The notes: a model not told the origin generated them from the sequence alone. A DNA stretch of 64,000 bases from Chaenocephalus aceratus (GCA_023974075.1 CM043797.1:36398666-36462665); one strand, 5' to 3'. Shown: positions 11,407 through 22,260, counted from the stretch's first letter. Numbers and translations are program-made.

Positions 11407-11998
11407 TTCAGACTGAGGGTGAAAGACCTTTTTGAACATTAAAATATTTGGACATAGAGGCACAACATACAAATATAAACCTGATAATGGGCATCACATG
11501 TACTCTTTGAGTCAGCTTGATCAGAATTCGTGGTCCATAACATACTTTTTAAGCTTTCTCCTCACTGTATAAATCCTCACCTCACTGCACAGTGTCTGAA
11601 CACTTGCATTCACAGCATTTGCCATTGTGAGTTACCAAAGAGTTACCTTGAATCCATTTTACACACGCATTAAACCTGGAGTGCCCCCCTACCACTGGCA
11701 CATTGAGTCTGTCTGGTAGATTTGCCTTGGCAGGTATTCAGTGACCTCTTCATGGCCGCAGACGTTTCCCCCCTCCGCACGCAATCAGCAGTTATCTCTT
11801 TTCTCTCCTCTCATTGTGTAATGTCCCGATGCTCAATCCACCTCTTCTCACCAACAGGTGTCACAGCAGAATGAACTGCGGGGAATTGAGTCCAGAGATT
11901 GGTTAGACAGCGAGGGAGGAACGGCGGGTGTGTGAGTGATGAAAGTGTTTCCAGTTGGGGGTGTATGTGTATTGTTTGTGGGGATCCGTGTGTGAAAA
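11406..11998. other. No gene seen
   Basis: No recognisable feature. Confidence 0.4.
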
Positions 11999-12031
11999 TG
12001 TGTGTGTGTGTGTGTATGTGTGTGTGTGTGA
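11999..12031 (+). repeat. (TG)n microsatellite, interrupted
   Basis: Two TG runs separated by one ATG interruption, followed by a GA-rich stretch to about 12090. Confidence 0.9.
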
Positions 12032-12544
12032 GAAAGAGAAGACATAGGAAGACAGACAGGAAGTGAAGGGCAGAGAGAGAGAGACAGAAGGAATTAGTGT
12101 GTGAGTTGAGGTGTGACTGCCCTGCTCCACTTCACTAATGAGCTGGTGTTAACTCAGAGGAAGTCAGAGCTCATTCTGGCTACGCTTGACCCCGGTGCTA
12201 ACACTAACGCTGTGTGACAGCTACATATACACTGACTGCCACCATCAACCCCAACTCTATTCATTAACTCCCGTGGCCTGAGTGTGGGTATGAGTTTGTG
12301 TGAGTGTCCATGTGTGTATGCAAAAAAAGTTCATCCTAACAAGTCCTTTAATTTCCCAATGTCATTGCAAGTCTTGAAGCTGCATTATCAAGTTCCTGCA
12401 TTCACTATTGGAATAGGTGTCCACTAGCTTATCCATGTTCATGTAATAAATGCATTAAATGGTCATGTGATTTAAATGTTTACACTAAAGGTGCACAAAA
12501 TATTCGTTTTTCAGTCCATCCTTTGTATATCAAATATGAAATGA

Positions 12545-12636
12545 GGTTTAAGGAGGCTACTGTAATATGCTCATTATCAGGTTCGTATTTTAAGTTTCTA
12601 CTGTGACATTTACATGCTTTAATTTTTTTAATTTAG
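12545..12636 (+). repeat. GGCCTATTATGC foldback family fragment, L2 target
   Basis: Contains GGCTACTGTAATATGCTCAT, CAGGTTCGTATTTTAAG, CTGTGACATTTACATGCTTT, matching the left half of the copy at 51818-52095. The L2 fragment at 12637-13165 has inserted into it: TTAATTTAG at 12628-12636 is repeated at 13166-13174. Confidence 0.6.
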
Positions 12637-13165
12637 GCAAGGCAAGTTTATTTATATAGCACCTTTCAACACAAGGCAATTCAAAGTGCTTTACAAAAAT
12701 GAAAGACATTAAGAAAATGGCATTTAAAAACAGTCATTAAAAAGAAAAGCTAATAAAATAAACATTAAAAGAAAAAACACATGGATAAAAGTTACAGTGC
12801 AGTTTAAGATGTGAATAGTTCAATTAAAACCAGCGGCAAAAAGAAAAGTCTTCAGCCTGGATTTAAAAGTAGTCAGAGTTGCAGCGGACCTGCAGGTTTC
12901 TGGGATTTTGTTCCAGATATTTGGAGCATAATAACTGAACGCTGCTTCTCCATGTTTAGTTCTGACTCTGGGGACAGAAAGCTGACCAGTCCCTGAAGAC
13001 CTGAGAGATCTGGATGGTTCATAATTTAGCAGGAGGTCAGAAATGTATTTTGGGCCTAAACCATTCAAAGCTTTATAAACCGGCAGCAATATTTTGAAAT
13101 CTATTCTTTGACACACAGGAAGCCAGTGTAAAGACTTCAGAACAGGAGTGATGTGATCCACTTTC
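12637..13165 (-). mobile_element. 5'-truncated L2-clade LINE, 3' end, with target duplication
   Basis: On the minus strand an open frame (12820-13161) encodes the C-terminal end of an L2-type ORF2: HITPVLKSLHWLP, DFKILLPVYKALNGL, SLRSSGTGQL, VPRVRTKHGEAAFS, AAPN-like YYAPNIWNKIP and TTFKSRLKTFLF. No reverse transcriptase or endonuclease domain remains. A 3' UTR follows, ending ...TATAAATAAACTTGCCTTGC at 12637. TTAATTTAG stands on both sides (12628-12636 and 13166-13174), a 9-bp duplication consistent with target-primed insertion. The sequence is closely related to 18108-18594 in the opposite orientation. Confidence 0.85.
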
Positions 13166-13174
13166 TTAATTTAG

Positions 13175-14812
13175 CCAATTAAACTAAGCTAGATGCAGCA
13201 TCCGTGAAAACAAAGGTCTGAGAAATGTTGAATTATAAAAATGGATCGAAATCTCAGTAAAATGCAGTAAAAGACAACATTAGCCTGATCTAATCTGACG
13301 GACAGTTTCTCAGTGGAGGGGCTTCTTTCTCTGTAGCCCCGGGCTCTCCTGCCAGCTATCCGAAAGTTCACAACATTCATGTGGTAGAAATAAAGTGTCT
13401 GTTAAGCTACCAGACGGAAAATCCTGTTTGGTCCCTAACTGTGTGACATACTATCTGTATCTCAGTATATGTCACAGACCTGTTTAAAGGCTATTTTCAA
13501 AAGGGACAATATCTACACATACTTTTAAAAAAAGTGTGCTTTACAATAAAGAAACCAAAACAGGTAAAAATAGGTTTGAATACGGATCATTATTACATAT
13601 TTCTAATGAGTAACTGGTGACTGTAAAATAAATGTAGTGGAGTCAAAGTACATTAATGCTTCCGAAATGTAGAAGTGTTCAACTGATTAGCCGCCTTTAG
13701 TTTAGCGGTGGTGACATGAAGTCAGGTGACCATGATGTAGTTTGTTAAGAGCCTAACGTTAGCTTTTTACTTCTTCCGATTGCACTTAAAAAATTACTTA
13801 TTGGTGTTAATATGTGGAGAGTATCCTGCTGAACAAAAGGTGTTAGTACCATAAACATGCGTGTTGACCGCAGAGCTATATTTCTGTAATAATCCAAAGT
13901 AAAAATCCTATTGCTTTCTGTCAAGAGAGCCCTTGTGAACTTCCTGGTCAGCCTACACAAATAAACATTCCCTTTATCCTATAGGGAGAGGTTTAGAAGA
14001 TGTTCAGCAAAGCAAACAGGAAAGCTTAATTATTTAATGTAACTATAAATACTAATGGGAGAATATTGGAAAAGTGGTTGGAGGTTTGAAAATGTGGAAG
14101 CAAATGTAAAATAGGGTTTCTTATTTTCATTTGCTAACAGGGAAGCCAAGAGTTATGAGTGGCTGTGCATAAAGGGCAGGCATGGTGCATCGTGAATTGT
14201 TAGTGATGGTTCCCCTGGCGTTTCGGTCGGTGGTCTTCTATAATGGCTCTGACAAGGGATGGCTGTCAGCGGTGTGACCTGACGAGCTGCTAGTCATGGC
14301 AGCTCCTCGTTTCCCTCGTGTGCCGGGAGCTTCTTGGTTAGAGCGTGCCCTGTGCTGCACTTGCATGAAGGGATATCGAAGCGGCTGCGCTGCGTGGTGC
14401 AAGGCATCACTGTCACAACACATACATACACATTGTACATTCAAACAGACAGCTGAACTAAATGACTGAGAGCAAGAGGGAGACAAAGGAGGCAGAACAA
14501 CCGTGACAGCTAAACGGAGAGGCGTTCACAGACAGTCAGTTGATAATTGACCTGTGTCATCATAACTTTTCCCATATGGCTTGTCTTGTCTTTCTCATCT
14601 GTACCATGGGACAGATGTATGGAAGCTAGGGATACTAACTATCAGGCTATACATATGGGAGCTGTCTTTTCCGGATACCCCTTGGCACATCAAAGCACCT
14701 GAATATACTGAATCATCTTTCCACTGAAGTATTAGAAAAGAAGAGTAAAGATTTGAATAAGTACCCTTGATATTCTGGTGGACACATGTGTGTGGATATA
14801 CAGTATATAGAT
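13175..14812. other. No gene seen
   Basis: No coding motif recognised. The first part (to about 13210) may be the continuation of the foldback interrupted by the L2 insertion. Confidence 0.35.
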
Positions 14813-15331
14813 CAGTGCTTCTCAAACCTTTTTCAGTCATGTACCCCCTTTGAAACATCTTCTGAGCCAAGTACCCCCTGACCGATCCCCAACATTTCTG
14901 ATAGAAAAAGCCTGTATAAATAATTGCAATATAGTGATGTTCCATCAGTGTGTGATTTATTAACTCCTTCATGCATGCATTACAACAAACGAGGGATATT
15001 TTTCCCTCTATTCATGAATAAAAGACCACATTTTTAAAAACAGATTTTTCCAAGGACTTTTTCAATTGAAGTGAATCGAAATGATATATTATGAAAAATT
15101 ATAAAATACAATAGACACATTTGAAATGTTTATATGAGAGACCCCCTTGGTGGTTCTAGGAATATTTTATACACAATTGTGTTTTCTATATAACTTATTG
15201 TACTAAGATTATTTTTGTAATCATGCATGCTATTTTTTTTTAATTAACTATTTTTTTTGTTATCACACGTACCCCCTGCAGTACCCCAACGTACCCCTAG
15301 GGGTCCGCGTACCCCCATTTGAGAATCACTG
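14813..15331. mobile_element. Non-autonomous hAT element with 8-bp target duplication
   Basis: The left end is CAGTGCTTCTCAAA and the right end, reverse-complemented, is CAGTGATTCTCAAA. Both ends carry GTACCCCC repeats just inside. Flanks are ATATAGAT (14805-14812) and GTATAGAT (15332-15339), seven of eight matching. The 519-bp interior is AT-rich with no transposase. A similar unfilled site at 16029-16039 supports the junctions. Confidence 0.87.
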
Positions 15332-15520
15332 GTATAGATAAAACATGACGGTGATTAAAGTGCTATGATGTACATAACATTGATTATATAAGCACAGATA
15401 CATGTATTTATTTATAAGAATGTTGCACATAGGATAACCGACAGAGGCAAACTGTCACAGTTACTTGAATTGTACCTAAAATGTACGTTTTATTGGCTTA
15501 TTTTACCATGTGATTGCATT
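15332..15520 (+). repeat. Direct repeat, first copy
   Basis: Shares TAGATAAAACATGACGGTGA and, in the same order, AAAGTGCT, GATGTACATAACAT, GCACAGATA, TTTATTTATAAGAATGTTGC, AGGATA, GGCAAACTGTCACAGTT, GAATTGTACCTAAAATGTA and TTTTATTGGC with 16030-16228. Roughly 85-90 percent identical by eye, with small indels. Confidence 0.85.
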
Positions 15521-15721
15521 ATTTCTACATGATTATTGCAGATCTGCTGTAAGCTAGCAAGCTACCCTAGTCATTTTAAATATACTGACAAAGCACTTAC
15601 AATTATGAGAAAGGCCAACGGTTCTGTGAAGTTTCTTCATCTGCATGTGTGCGAGGCATGGTTCACATGGCAATGCTTCTTAAGAATAGCAAATTAAAAA
15701 CTGGTGTGTATTTTCTATAGG

Positions 15722-16029
15722 GCAGGGCAGCTTCAACCAACACCTCCAATCTCGTCTCATTGGTTGGACTCCAGGTTGGCTGACTCCTGACTCCAATTAG
15801 CTCTTGAAGAAGTCTTTAGCCTAGGGGTTCACATACTTTTTCCACCCTGCACTGTGAATGTTTACATGGTGTGTTCAATAAAAACATGAAAACATATCAT
15901 TGTTTGTGTGGTATTAGTTTAAGCGGACTGTGTTTGTCTGTTGTTGTGACTTAGACGAAGATCAGAACACATTTTATGACCAACTTATGCAGAAATCCAG
16001 GTCATTCCAAAGGGTTCACATTCAACTGT
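15722..16029 (+). mobile_element. Tc1/mariner-like 3' end relic
   Basis: Contains GGGTTCACATACTTTTTCCA, then TGTGAATGTTTACATGGTGT, GTTCAATAAAAACATGAAAA, GACTTAGACGAAGATCAGA, ACATTTTATGACC, ATGCAGAAATCCAGGTCATT and CCAAAGGGTTCACAT, ending at ACTGTA. I recognise this order from the 3' region of Tc1-like elements in fish (established knowledge, not checked here). The usual TTTTTCTTGC of the terminus is partly lost. There is no 5' inverted repeat and no transposase frame. The end at TA abuts the second copy of the direct repeat. Confidence 0.65.
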
Positions 16030-16228
16030 ACAGTGTAGATAAAACATGACGGTGATTAAAGTGCTTATGATGTACATAACATGGATTATATCAATCAAAT
16101 TAGCACAGATAAATGTGTTTATTTATAAGAATGTTGCATAGGATAGCCAACAGGGGCAAACTGTCACAGTTGTTGGAATTGTACCTAAAATGTAAGTTTT
16201 ATTGGCATATTTTAACAATGTGATCGCA
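16030..16228 (+). repeat. Direct repeat, second copy
   Basis: Second copy of 15332-15520. Its left edge, CAGTGTAGATAAAAC, has no hAT insertion where the first copy has one. Confidence 0.85.
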
Positions 16229-16393
16229 GGTTTGAGGGTGTCGTTTTTCTCATACTGATATTCTGAACAATCTGTGCTGTTGTATTTGCTGTAAAGTGTC
16301 TCGACTGTAGGCTATTTTTATTATATGTACAGCACTTTGGCTCGACCAAAAATCGTTTATAAATGTGCTACATAAATAAAACTTGATTTGAGT
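16229..16393 (+). mobile_element. LINE 3' tail fragment (L2-like)
   Basis: Contains ACAGCACTTTGGCTCGACC, then TTATAAATGTGCTACATAAA and TAAAACTTGATTTGA, the form of the 3' ends of L2-like LINEs (AGCACTTTG...CTATATAAATAAA plus short tail). No coding sequence remains. Confidence 0.5.
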
Positions 16394-17501
16394 ACTTCAG
16401 GCTGCTGTAGCATGTTTGCACTTGTGGGCCACCGTACTGGTGCCCTTCACAACAATAATACGCCGGTTGGTCTGTAACTAAAACTTAAGCAAGATTAGGA
16501 TCAGCTTGTAAACTTGGCAAATTGACAACATAGCAACATAAATTATCACATTATAACAATGTAAATTGTCCAACAGCACATGCTTAACGTCTCTTCTGCA
16601 TCCTCCTGACTCATTTCCTGAATTGCTTTCACCTACCCATTCATCCCTCCGTCCTCACCTGCCCACCAGTCCCCAACACACAATTTGGTATGCATATTTA
16701 TTCATAACTGCCCTGCCAATCAAAGACCTGCCATGCAAAGTTCAGGAAGAGTGAAATACCGCTAATATCCAAACATCTCTAGGCTGCATTTGCATAGAGC
16801 CAGAAATAATCTCCGGTCTCAACACACCCTCGATGGGTGACACCTCATTCAATTTGGGAAGTGACATTTATTTTATGTGTGACTGTGGAGGCTCTTACGA
16901 GATACAGTGCACATACTTGAAATCCAATCAAGATGTCTGTACTTCAGAAGTATTTTCCCTCCAAAAATGAATGGATTGTGATCCTCCCAGGATCTCATAA
17001 AACAAGCAATTGGAGGTAAACAATACACACCTGCAGGATAAGTATCTCCAGAGGAAACCAGAAGGTATGCAGAGAATCCTATATTTTCATGCGTAAAAGT
17101 ACAGTGGTTAATTGAGCCATTACAACTCTAACTTCATTCGATCCCCTGGCAGTTATTGCAAAAACCTATCCTGCAATTAGATGTATTTAACTGGTTAGTC
17201 TGTGTGTAGTGAAGGAATCCTTATCCTCGAAGGATTGTCACAGTAACATGGTGGGCTGACTATGCAGCTTATAATGAATGCAAATCCATGTGCAAGTGCT
17301 AAAGCGTCTATTTTTAAATGTCCTTTTGACAGATTTAGATAGCTAAAGCAGAGATTCTGAAACAATGTCGTAGACACACACATCTTCCTTCTGGACTCAG
17401 GTGGCTTCATGGATTCAATCATCATCTTTAAAGCTGATCTGATAACAATCACACATCTATATTTAGACCCATACATTGCACAATCTGTAAAGTATTTATT
17501 T
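16394..17501. other. No gene seen
   Basis: No recognisable feature. Confidence 0.4.
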
Positions 17502-17773
17502 AGGGCGACTGTGGCTGTGAGGTAGTCGTCGTCTTCAAATTGAAAACATGTGGGTTTGATCCCGGTGTACGTGTCATCCTTGGGCAAGATACGTAACTCC
17601 ACATTTCTGTTGATGGCAAGGCCAACGGTTCGTCTGTTGTACAGTATGTGTGTGTGTGTTAGCTTCTTTGAGCTGGAGACACACGAGTTTAAATGATGAC
17701 TTGTAAATGTAAAAGTGCTTCCAGGGGTAATTAAGACTGGAAAAAGCGCTATATAAATTAATCGTCCATTTAA
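17502..17773 (+). mobile_element. tRNA-derived SINE
   Basis: The head begins AGGGCGACTGTGGCTGTGAG and has an A-box-like TGGCTGTGAGGTAG and a B-box-like GGTTTGATCCCGG about 40 bp later (17553-17565), the internal promoter layout of tRNA genes. The body has GTCATCCTTGGGCAAGATAC and TAACTCCACATT. The tail ends AAAGCGCTATATAAATTA and TCCATTTAA. This order is that of a widespread fish SINE. The copy is diverged and part of the body is replaced by a short TG run. Confidence 0.8.
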
Positions 17774-17869
17774 GATTTTACATTTGCCATCTATACTGTT
17801 TTTGCTTTCTCGAGTGTCATCCCCAGGCACCAGAAATCGGGCCAACAGCATACTCTCACTATGTGACAG

Positions 17870-17960
17870 AGTGAACTCCCCTCTCTTAGACAGAAACAAG
17901 AATTTGTCATAATTTCTTTAACAACGTCTTCAAATCTGCATCTGGTGAAATGCTGAAGCT
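17870..17960 (+). repeat. Dispersed repeat shared with 28335-28415
   Basis: ACTCCCCTCTCT, AGAAACA, AACAACG, TTCAAATC and GCATCT occur in the same order and spacing in both places, about 75 percent identical by eye. Element type unknown. Confidence 0.45.
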
Positions 17961-18107
17961 GCCATGGTTTAAAAAAAAGAAAAAGGCAGGCATGTCAGTA
18001 AACTGCAGATTGAATTTAAGTTTAGCTTTTTTCGTATTCTTAATTCATAACTTTCAGGTTTCAGGCTGAGTTGATTTTGTTGTACCTGCAGGTAGATTTG
18101 GATTGAA

Positions 18108-18594
18108 GCTCCTGCTAAACTATGAACCATCCAGATCTCTCAGGTCTTCAGGGACTGGTCAGCTTTCTGTCCCCAGAGTCAGAACTAAACATGGTAAAGC
18201 AGCGTTCAGTTATTATGCTCCAAATATCTGGAACAAACTCCCAGAAACCTGCAGGTCCGCTGCAACTCTGACTACTTTTAAATCCAGGCTGAAGACTTTT
18301 CTTTTTGTCGCTGCTTTTATTTGAACTATTCATATCTTAAACTGCACTGTAACTTTTATCCATGTACTTTTTCTTGTAATGTTTAATTGAACTATTTATA
18401 TTTTAGACTGCACTGTAACTTTTATCCATGTATTTTTTTCTTAATATTTATTTGATTAATTTTTTTAAATTAATTTTTAATGCTTAATGTCTTTCATTTT
18501 TTTTTTTGTTTTTTTTTTTTGTGTAAAGCACTTTGAATTGCCTTGCGTTGAAAAGTGCTCTATAAATAAACTTGCCTTGCCTTGCCTTGCCTTG
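18108..18594 (+). mobile_element. 5'-truncated L2-clade LINE, 3' end
   Basis: The open part encodes the last ~70 residues of an L2 ORF2 (LLNYEPSRSLRSSGTG, VPRVRTKHGKAAFS, YAPNIWNKLPETC, TTFKSRLKTFLF), followed by a TGA near 18323. The 3' UTR has a duplicated segment: AACTATT..AT.TTA.ACTGCACTGTAAC occurs at about 18324-18360 and again at 18390-18425. A poly-T-rich stretch comes next, and the end is TATAAATAAACTTGCC with five CTTGC units (18570-18594). The duplicated UTR block is absent from the relative at 12637-13165. No clear target duplication. Confidence 0.82.
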
Positions 18595-18710
18595 AAGTTT
18601 AAAGACAAGGGATCCAACAGACAACAGATAAAAGGCAAACCTTCGAAAAACAGTACTCTATTGTAAACTGTGACATTTTAGTATGTTTGCTCCATTTCCT
18701 TGACTGTTGA

Positions 18711-19036
18711 AGCAACAGTCTCACTCCCTGATCGTCAAAGAGCGACGCTTGGTGTGGGTCCTTTGGTGTGCACTTGTGACGCGCCGAGTCTCCTTCAGCT
18801 TCATAAACGGACGCAAAGAGCTTTCAACTGATTGCAATGTATTCCCATCGGCGGCGGTATTTGACGCTCAGGGAAGCACCGCATCCGTCCATGTCGGCGG
18901 CAGTGAAAGGCAATGTGAGCGTCCATTCCCATTGGATAACGGAGAATTTTACACCCGGACATATATTCTCCTTACTCAACCCTGTATTCTCTCTAATGTC
19001 GATCGGTTTTACAGTGATATCTGCATTACGTGTTGG
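18711..19036 (+). repeat. Dispersed repeat pair, copy 1
   Basis: Shares long ordered matches with 37440-37745, including TCGTC, GAGCGACG, CTCCTTCAGC, AGCTTTCAACTGATTGCAAT, GTATTCCCATC, ATTTGACGCTCA, GGCAATGTGAG, GTTCATTCCCATT-like words, GATAACGGAGAATT, TACACCCGGA and TTTTACAGTGATATCTGCA. Both copies are direct and CpG-rich for this window. No open frame is conserved between them, so this is a non-coding element of unknown class. Confidence 0.75.
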
Positions 19037-19564
19037 TTGTAAAGACACATCACCAATGATTTTGGCAACACGTTATTTTTAGAGGAACAACTTTAATTTT
19101 ACTTTGCGATTTACATTGTGGCCAGGAAGCCTACTTGGGAATGTTTCTTACATTTAATTTCTTATTGCCATCAGTGAAAACAGAACACTTTGCATACCTT
19201 TCCTATAACTGTATTAAGAGTTGTAGTTTCCCAATCTGGATTTTGTCGCTAATAAATACAATACTGCTCTACCTGCTCACATTTTGTATCTGTTCTAAAT
19301 GTACCTTAGAGGAATATTTTTCAAGTTTTCAATACTCTTCAACATATGAGTGGACACATATGCTATATGTTTGTTTATTATCATTGGAACAATGGCACAT
19401 ATTCTCCTGAATATTGTCAATACAACAACCTGGAACCTCTCTGTTACAATCTCTCCCGACCCTGTCTACTTCTTTGCACTGAGCCAGTTGCTCAAACAGA
19501 CGAGCCTGTTTACAGTTGCTCCTCTGTCTTCATCTTCAGTCAAAGCATGAGACTGAAGTTCCCA
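19037..19564. other. No gene seen
   Basis: No recognisable feature; three overlapping short frames have no family resemblance. Confidence 0.4.
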
Positions 19565-19906
19565 CAGGGGTCAAAATAATGCGCTGTGATGTGCAGTCGG
19601 CACGTTGGATGCGATCAGAATTATGTAACGCAGCCCCTCGTCCTCCACAATGTTAAGCCGTAGCCACCCATTTAGCTATCGCTGTTGTTGTCCAAGCGTC
19701 TCCCCGGCAAACTTTCAAGCGTGGTCTGCCGCAAGCAAGCGACAGGAGCGGGGCTGTCAGCATCAGCTGTGTGCTTGGCTTTCTGTTTAAAACACCTTTT
19801 TTTGTATCCATATCTCTCGCTAGAATCTCCCACCATCCAACTAACAACAACATCAAGCCTTTGGGCTCTGAAACTACGGTTATTAACGCGTTAACTTGAC
19901 AGCCCT
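19565..19906. mobile_element. Probable non-autonomous hAT element
   Basis: The right end reads TTAACGCGTTAACTTGACAG followed by CCCTA; reverse-complemented it begins TAGGGCTGTCAAGTTAACGC. The left end CAGGGGTCAAAATAATGCGC is an imperfect match. TAGGG/CAGGG ends with this body are typical of a common hAT-type family in fish. An 8-bp duplication is not clear (AGTTCCCA against AGTTACAA at best), so the left boundary is tentative. Confidence 0.5.
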
Positions 19907-20577
19907 AGTTACAATACATAATCCTTTATTAGCAGTATTATGAATGTAAGATGCTATTGCTTTCTTAACGTTATCTAGCTCATTATTCCTTGGTTCCTGC
20001 TAAAGTAGGCACGCAGCCATGTCTACACATACTGATCAGACAACTCAAAGTAACTCAACACCTCTTTCATCTCTCTCTCTCATTCTCTGCGCTGTCCTCA
20101 CATCATCCGCCACTCCCTCCCATTGCCCCTGTGCCTGCTGTTCATCCATTCGTGATTGATGGAGGAGTGCATCCATCCCTTCCTCCGCCACTCAGCACTC
20201 CTGTCCCCGAAGCCCCTCCATCCTTCTCTCTTACCTGGCGTCGCCAGATGGCTCACCACCTGCCTCCAACAGTCAACAAAAGCTGCAATTACCCTTCATG
20301 TCCAACAAAGGGAAACTCACTCAGCACCCACACAAATGCATAAGATATCCAAATAAGTAACATGTGAAAAAAAGCAAAACCATACACAAACAGATGAAGA
20401 TAAAATATCAATCATTGCAGTAGTCTGTTATGGTCAAGCAAGCGCATAATATATTTATGTAATATTAAACGTTTTTTCTTTGACTTTGGTAAATATAAGA
20501 AATGGACCAAGCCTGCATTACTATGCAAATTGCTTTCTGTTAAAAAGTACGTCCTTCATAAAGTTAGAATTATTATT

Positions 20578-20709
20578 GCATATAAATGGTCTGCAAAGGC
20601 TAACATCCCTGTGTTCCTGACAGAGGGAGTTTCTCTTCCACACTGAATGAAACGCCCACATTGGACTCCTTTGTTCACCTCCAGAACATATTGACATCAT
20701 TATGTAACA
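20578..20709 (+). repeat. Foldback family copy, left part (split by hAT)
   Basis: Begins TGCATATAAATGGTCTGCAA then AGGCTAACATCCCTGTG, the phrase of one arm of the GGCCTATTATGC family. It continues with CATTATGTAACA, where a hAT element interrupts it. The continuation after the hAT is at 22090. Confidence 0.6.
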
Positions 20710-22089
20710 GCAGTTCCCAACCTTTCTCAACTCAGAGCCCACTTAAGAATTAACATTTTGTTCGCAGCCCACATTCAACCATAAACAATACAGAGGCTAA
20801 ATAAAGTTCTGATTTGTCAATTCAGAACATGCGACATGCTGTAAATCCAGTAGAATAGACCGCTGTCAAGGACTGTAATGACCATTGCTAAGGAGGATCA
20901 AGAAAGAGAAAGGAAAGGAGGTTCAAATTAAAACAAATCTTAATAGAGAACCGCAGTGAGCGTCCTAAAACCCGAATGTAAACTCCTTCCGGTTCCTTCG
21001 TCAAAAACGCAATGCAATCTCTCCATAGGATTTTGGAAAATAGCTGGAAATAAGGTCTGTGGTTGAAACACATTCAAGAGACGGATCACGTTTTGTTCAG
21101 CCGGATAATCTCCACATGTCTATCCTACTTTTATAATTTTCGAAGCATAAATCTAGTCGCAAGAAGCAAAATGCTAACGTTATGCTATAAAGGAACGACA
21201 GCAGGGTTGCTGCTTCAACGTCACGCCGACTTAAGATCCATATCAAAACTACAGATTTTAAATGGTACAAGTTGAAGCGTTAGTTCTAACAGTCTACAGG
21301 AGGCAGGGACTTGCTTTCAAGCAGAACAGGGCAAACTAACTTAGCGGGAGTGTTTACGTGTTCGGTGTAATGACGTACAACGGCCTCGACGACTTCTGTA
21401 GTCCAATTCAGCCACTTGGTAACAACCATCGTTTTTCAGACACGTAAACTCTTCAAAAATCACCAGTGGGGTCACTGCTGATGGATTTAATGTCGTAGAA
21501 GAAAACGTGATCTGTCTCTTCAATTTGTGTCAAACACAGACCTTATTTCGAGCTATTTTCCAAAATCCTATGGAGAAATTGCATTGCTTTTTATCGAAGG
21601 AACCGGACGTGGTAAAAATGCTAACTTCCTTCCGGGTTTTAGGACGCGTCACTGCGGTTCTCTATAATGAAATGTTTCGACACAAATCATAAAGTTTTGC
21701 AAATTATTTGGCGGCAAATATAGAATTGACATCTTTTAATATTTTATTTGGGCTTTTAGATGAAGACCGCACACAGTTAAATACAATTCTTCTTCTGGCT
21801 AAAATACATATTTTTAAAAGTCAATCAAGGAGTAATCTTAATTTAAGGTGTTTGAAGAGTAGATAAAAATACTATTTATTTATTTACTATATTTACTGAT
21901 ATATATTTATTTCTTCTGTTTTTGGTTTGCTGTTGTCTGAGATGGGAATGTCATCTCCTATATATTATTGTCCATGTTTGTGTCTTTATCCTGTACAAAC
22001 AAATTAAAATAATAATAATTTGACGGCCCACTTGCAATACCTTTGCGGAGGTATAATACTAGCCGCGGCCCACAGGTTGGGAACCGCTG
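20710..22089. mobile_element. hAT-type element with 8-bp duplication, containing a nested foldback
   Basis: The left end reads GCAGTTCCCAACCTTTCTCA and the right end, reverse-complemented, CAGCGGTTCCCAACCTG; both continue into GCCCAC/GGCCCAC. ATGTAACA stands at 20702-20709 and 22090-22097. The left terminus appears to lack its first two bases, or they overlap the duplication. No transposase frame is visible. The interior is largely occupied by the inverted repeat at 20930-21690. Confidence 0.75.
20930..21690. mobile_element. Foldback element nested in the hAT element
   Basis: Left arm 20935-21100 and right arm 21505-21680 are reverse complements with moderate divergence. Shared words are ATAGAGAACCGCAGTGA, GTCCTAAAACCCG, TCCGGTTCCTTCG, CTCCATAGGATTTTGGAAAA, TAGCT, AATAAGGTCTGTG and AAGAGACAGATCACGTTTT. 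The ~400-bp centre has no coding motif. Outer ends are AATAGAGAACC and, reversed, TTATAGAGAACC; TA may be the target but this is not certain. Confidence 0.7.
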
Positions 22090-22260
22090 ATGTAACACAC
22101 TTCTGATGGCTAATACTCCAATACATTGTACGTGATAGAGATGTCCCGCCTCTAAGCCTACGTGGTTGACCAATCACAACAGAGCTGACCATATTGAATA
22201 CAATGTATAGAACCATTGTTTAATATGGTATTACATCATGGCATCTGAAAGTCTCACTTT
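22090..22260 (+). repeat. Foldback family copy, right part (split by hAT)
   Basis: Starts with the duplicated ATGTAACA, then ACTCCAATACATTGTACGTG, GAGATGTCCC, GTTGACCAATCACAACAGAG. The last two phrases match 44979-45030, which lies inside another member of the foldback family. Taken with 20578-20709 this is one element interrupted by the hAT. Confidence 0.55.
22196..22235 (+). repeat. Short direct repeat, copy 1
   Basis: GAATACAATGTATAGAACCA then TTGTTTAATATGGTATT; nearly repeated at 22639-22685. Confidence 0.65.

Noticed and set aside
10965..11472. Cys/Val- and His/Thr-repeat frames
   Set aside because: Translations of GT/CA microsatellites; the same applies at 51279-51531 and 61144-61389.
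17195..17899. 234-codon minus-strand frame, one of the longest in the window
   Set aside because: It runs antisense through a tRNA-derived SINE and flanking repeat; no protein motif, and the SINE promoter boxes explain the sequence.
19990..20356. Pro/His-rich plus-strand frames of 117 and 66 codons
   Set aside because: Pyrimidine-rich low-complexity sequence, no start context or homology recognised.
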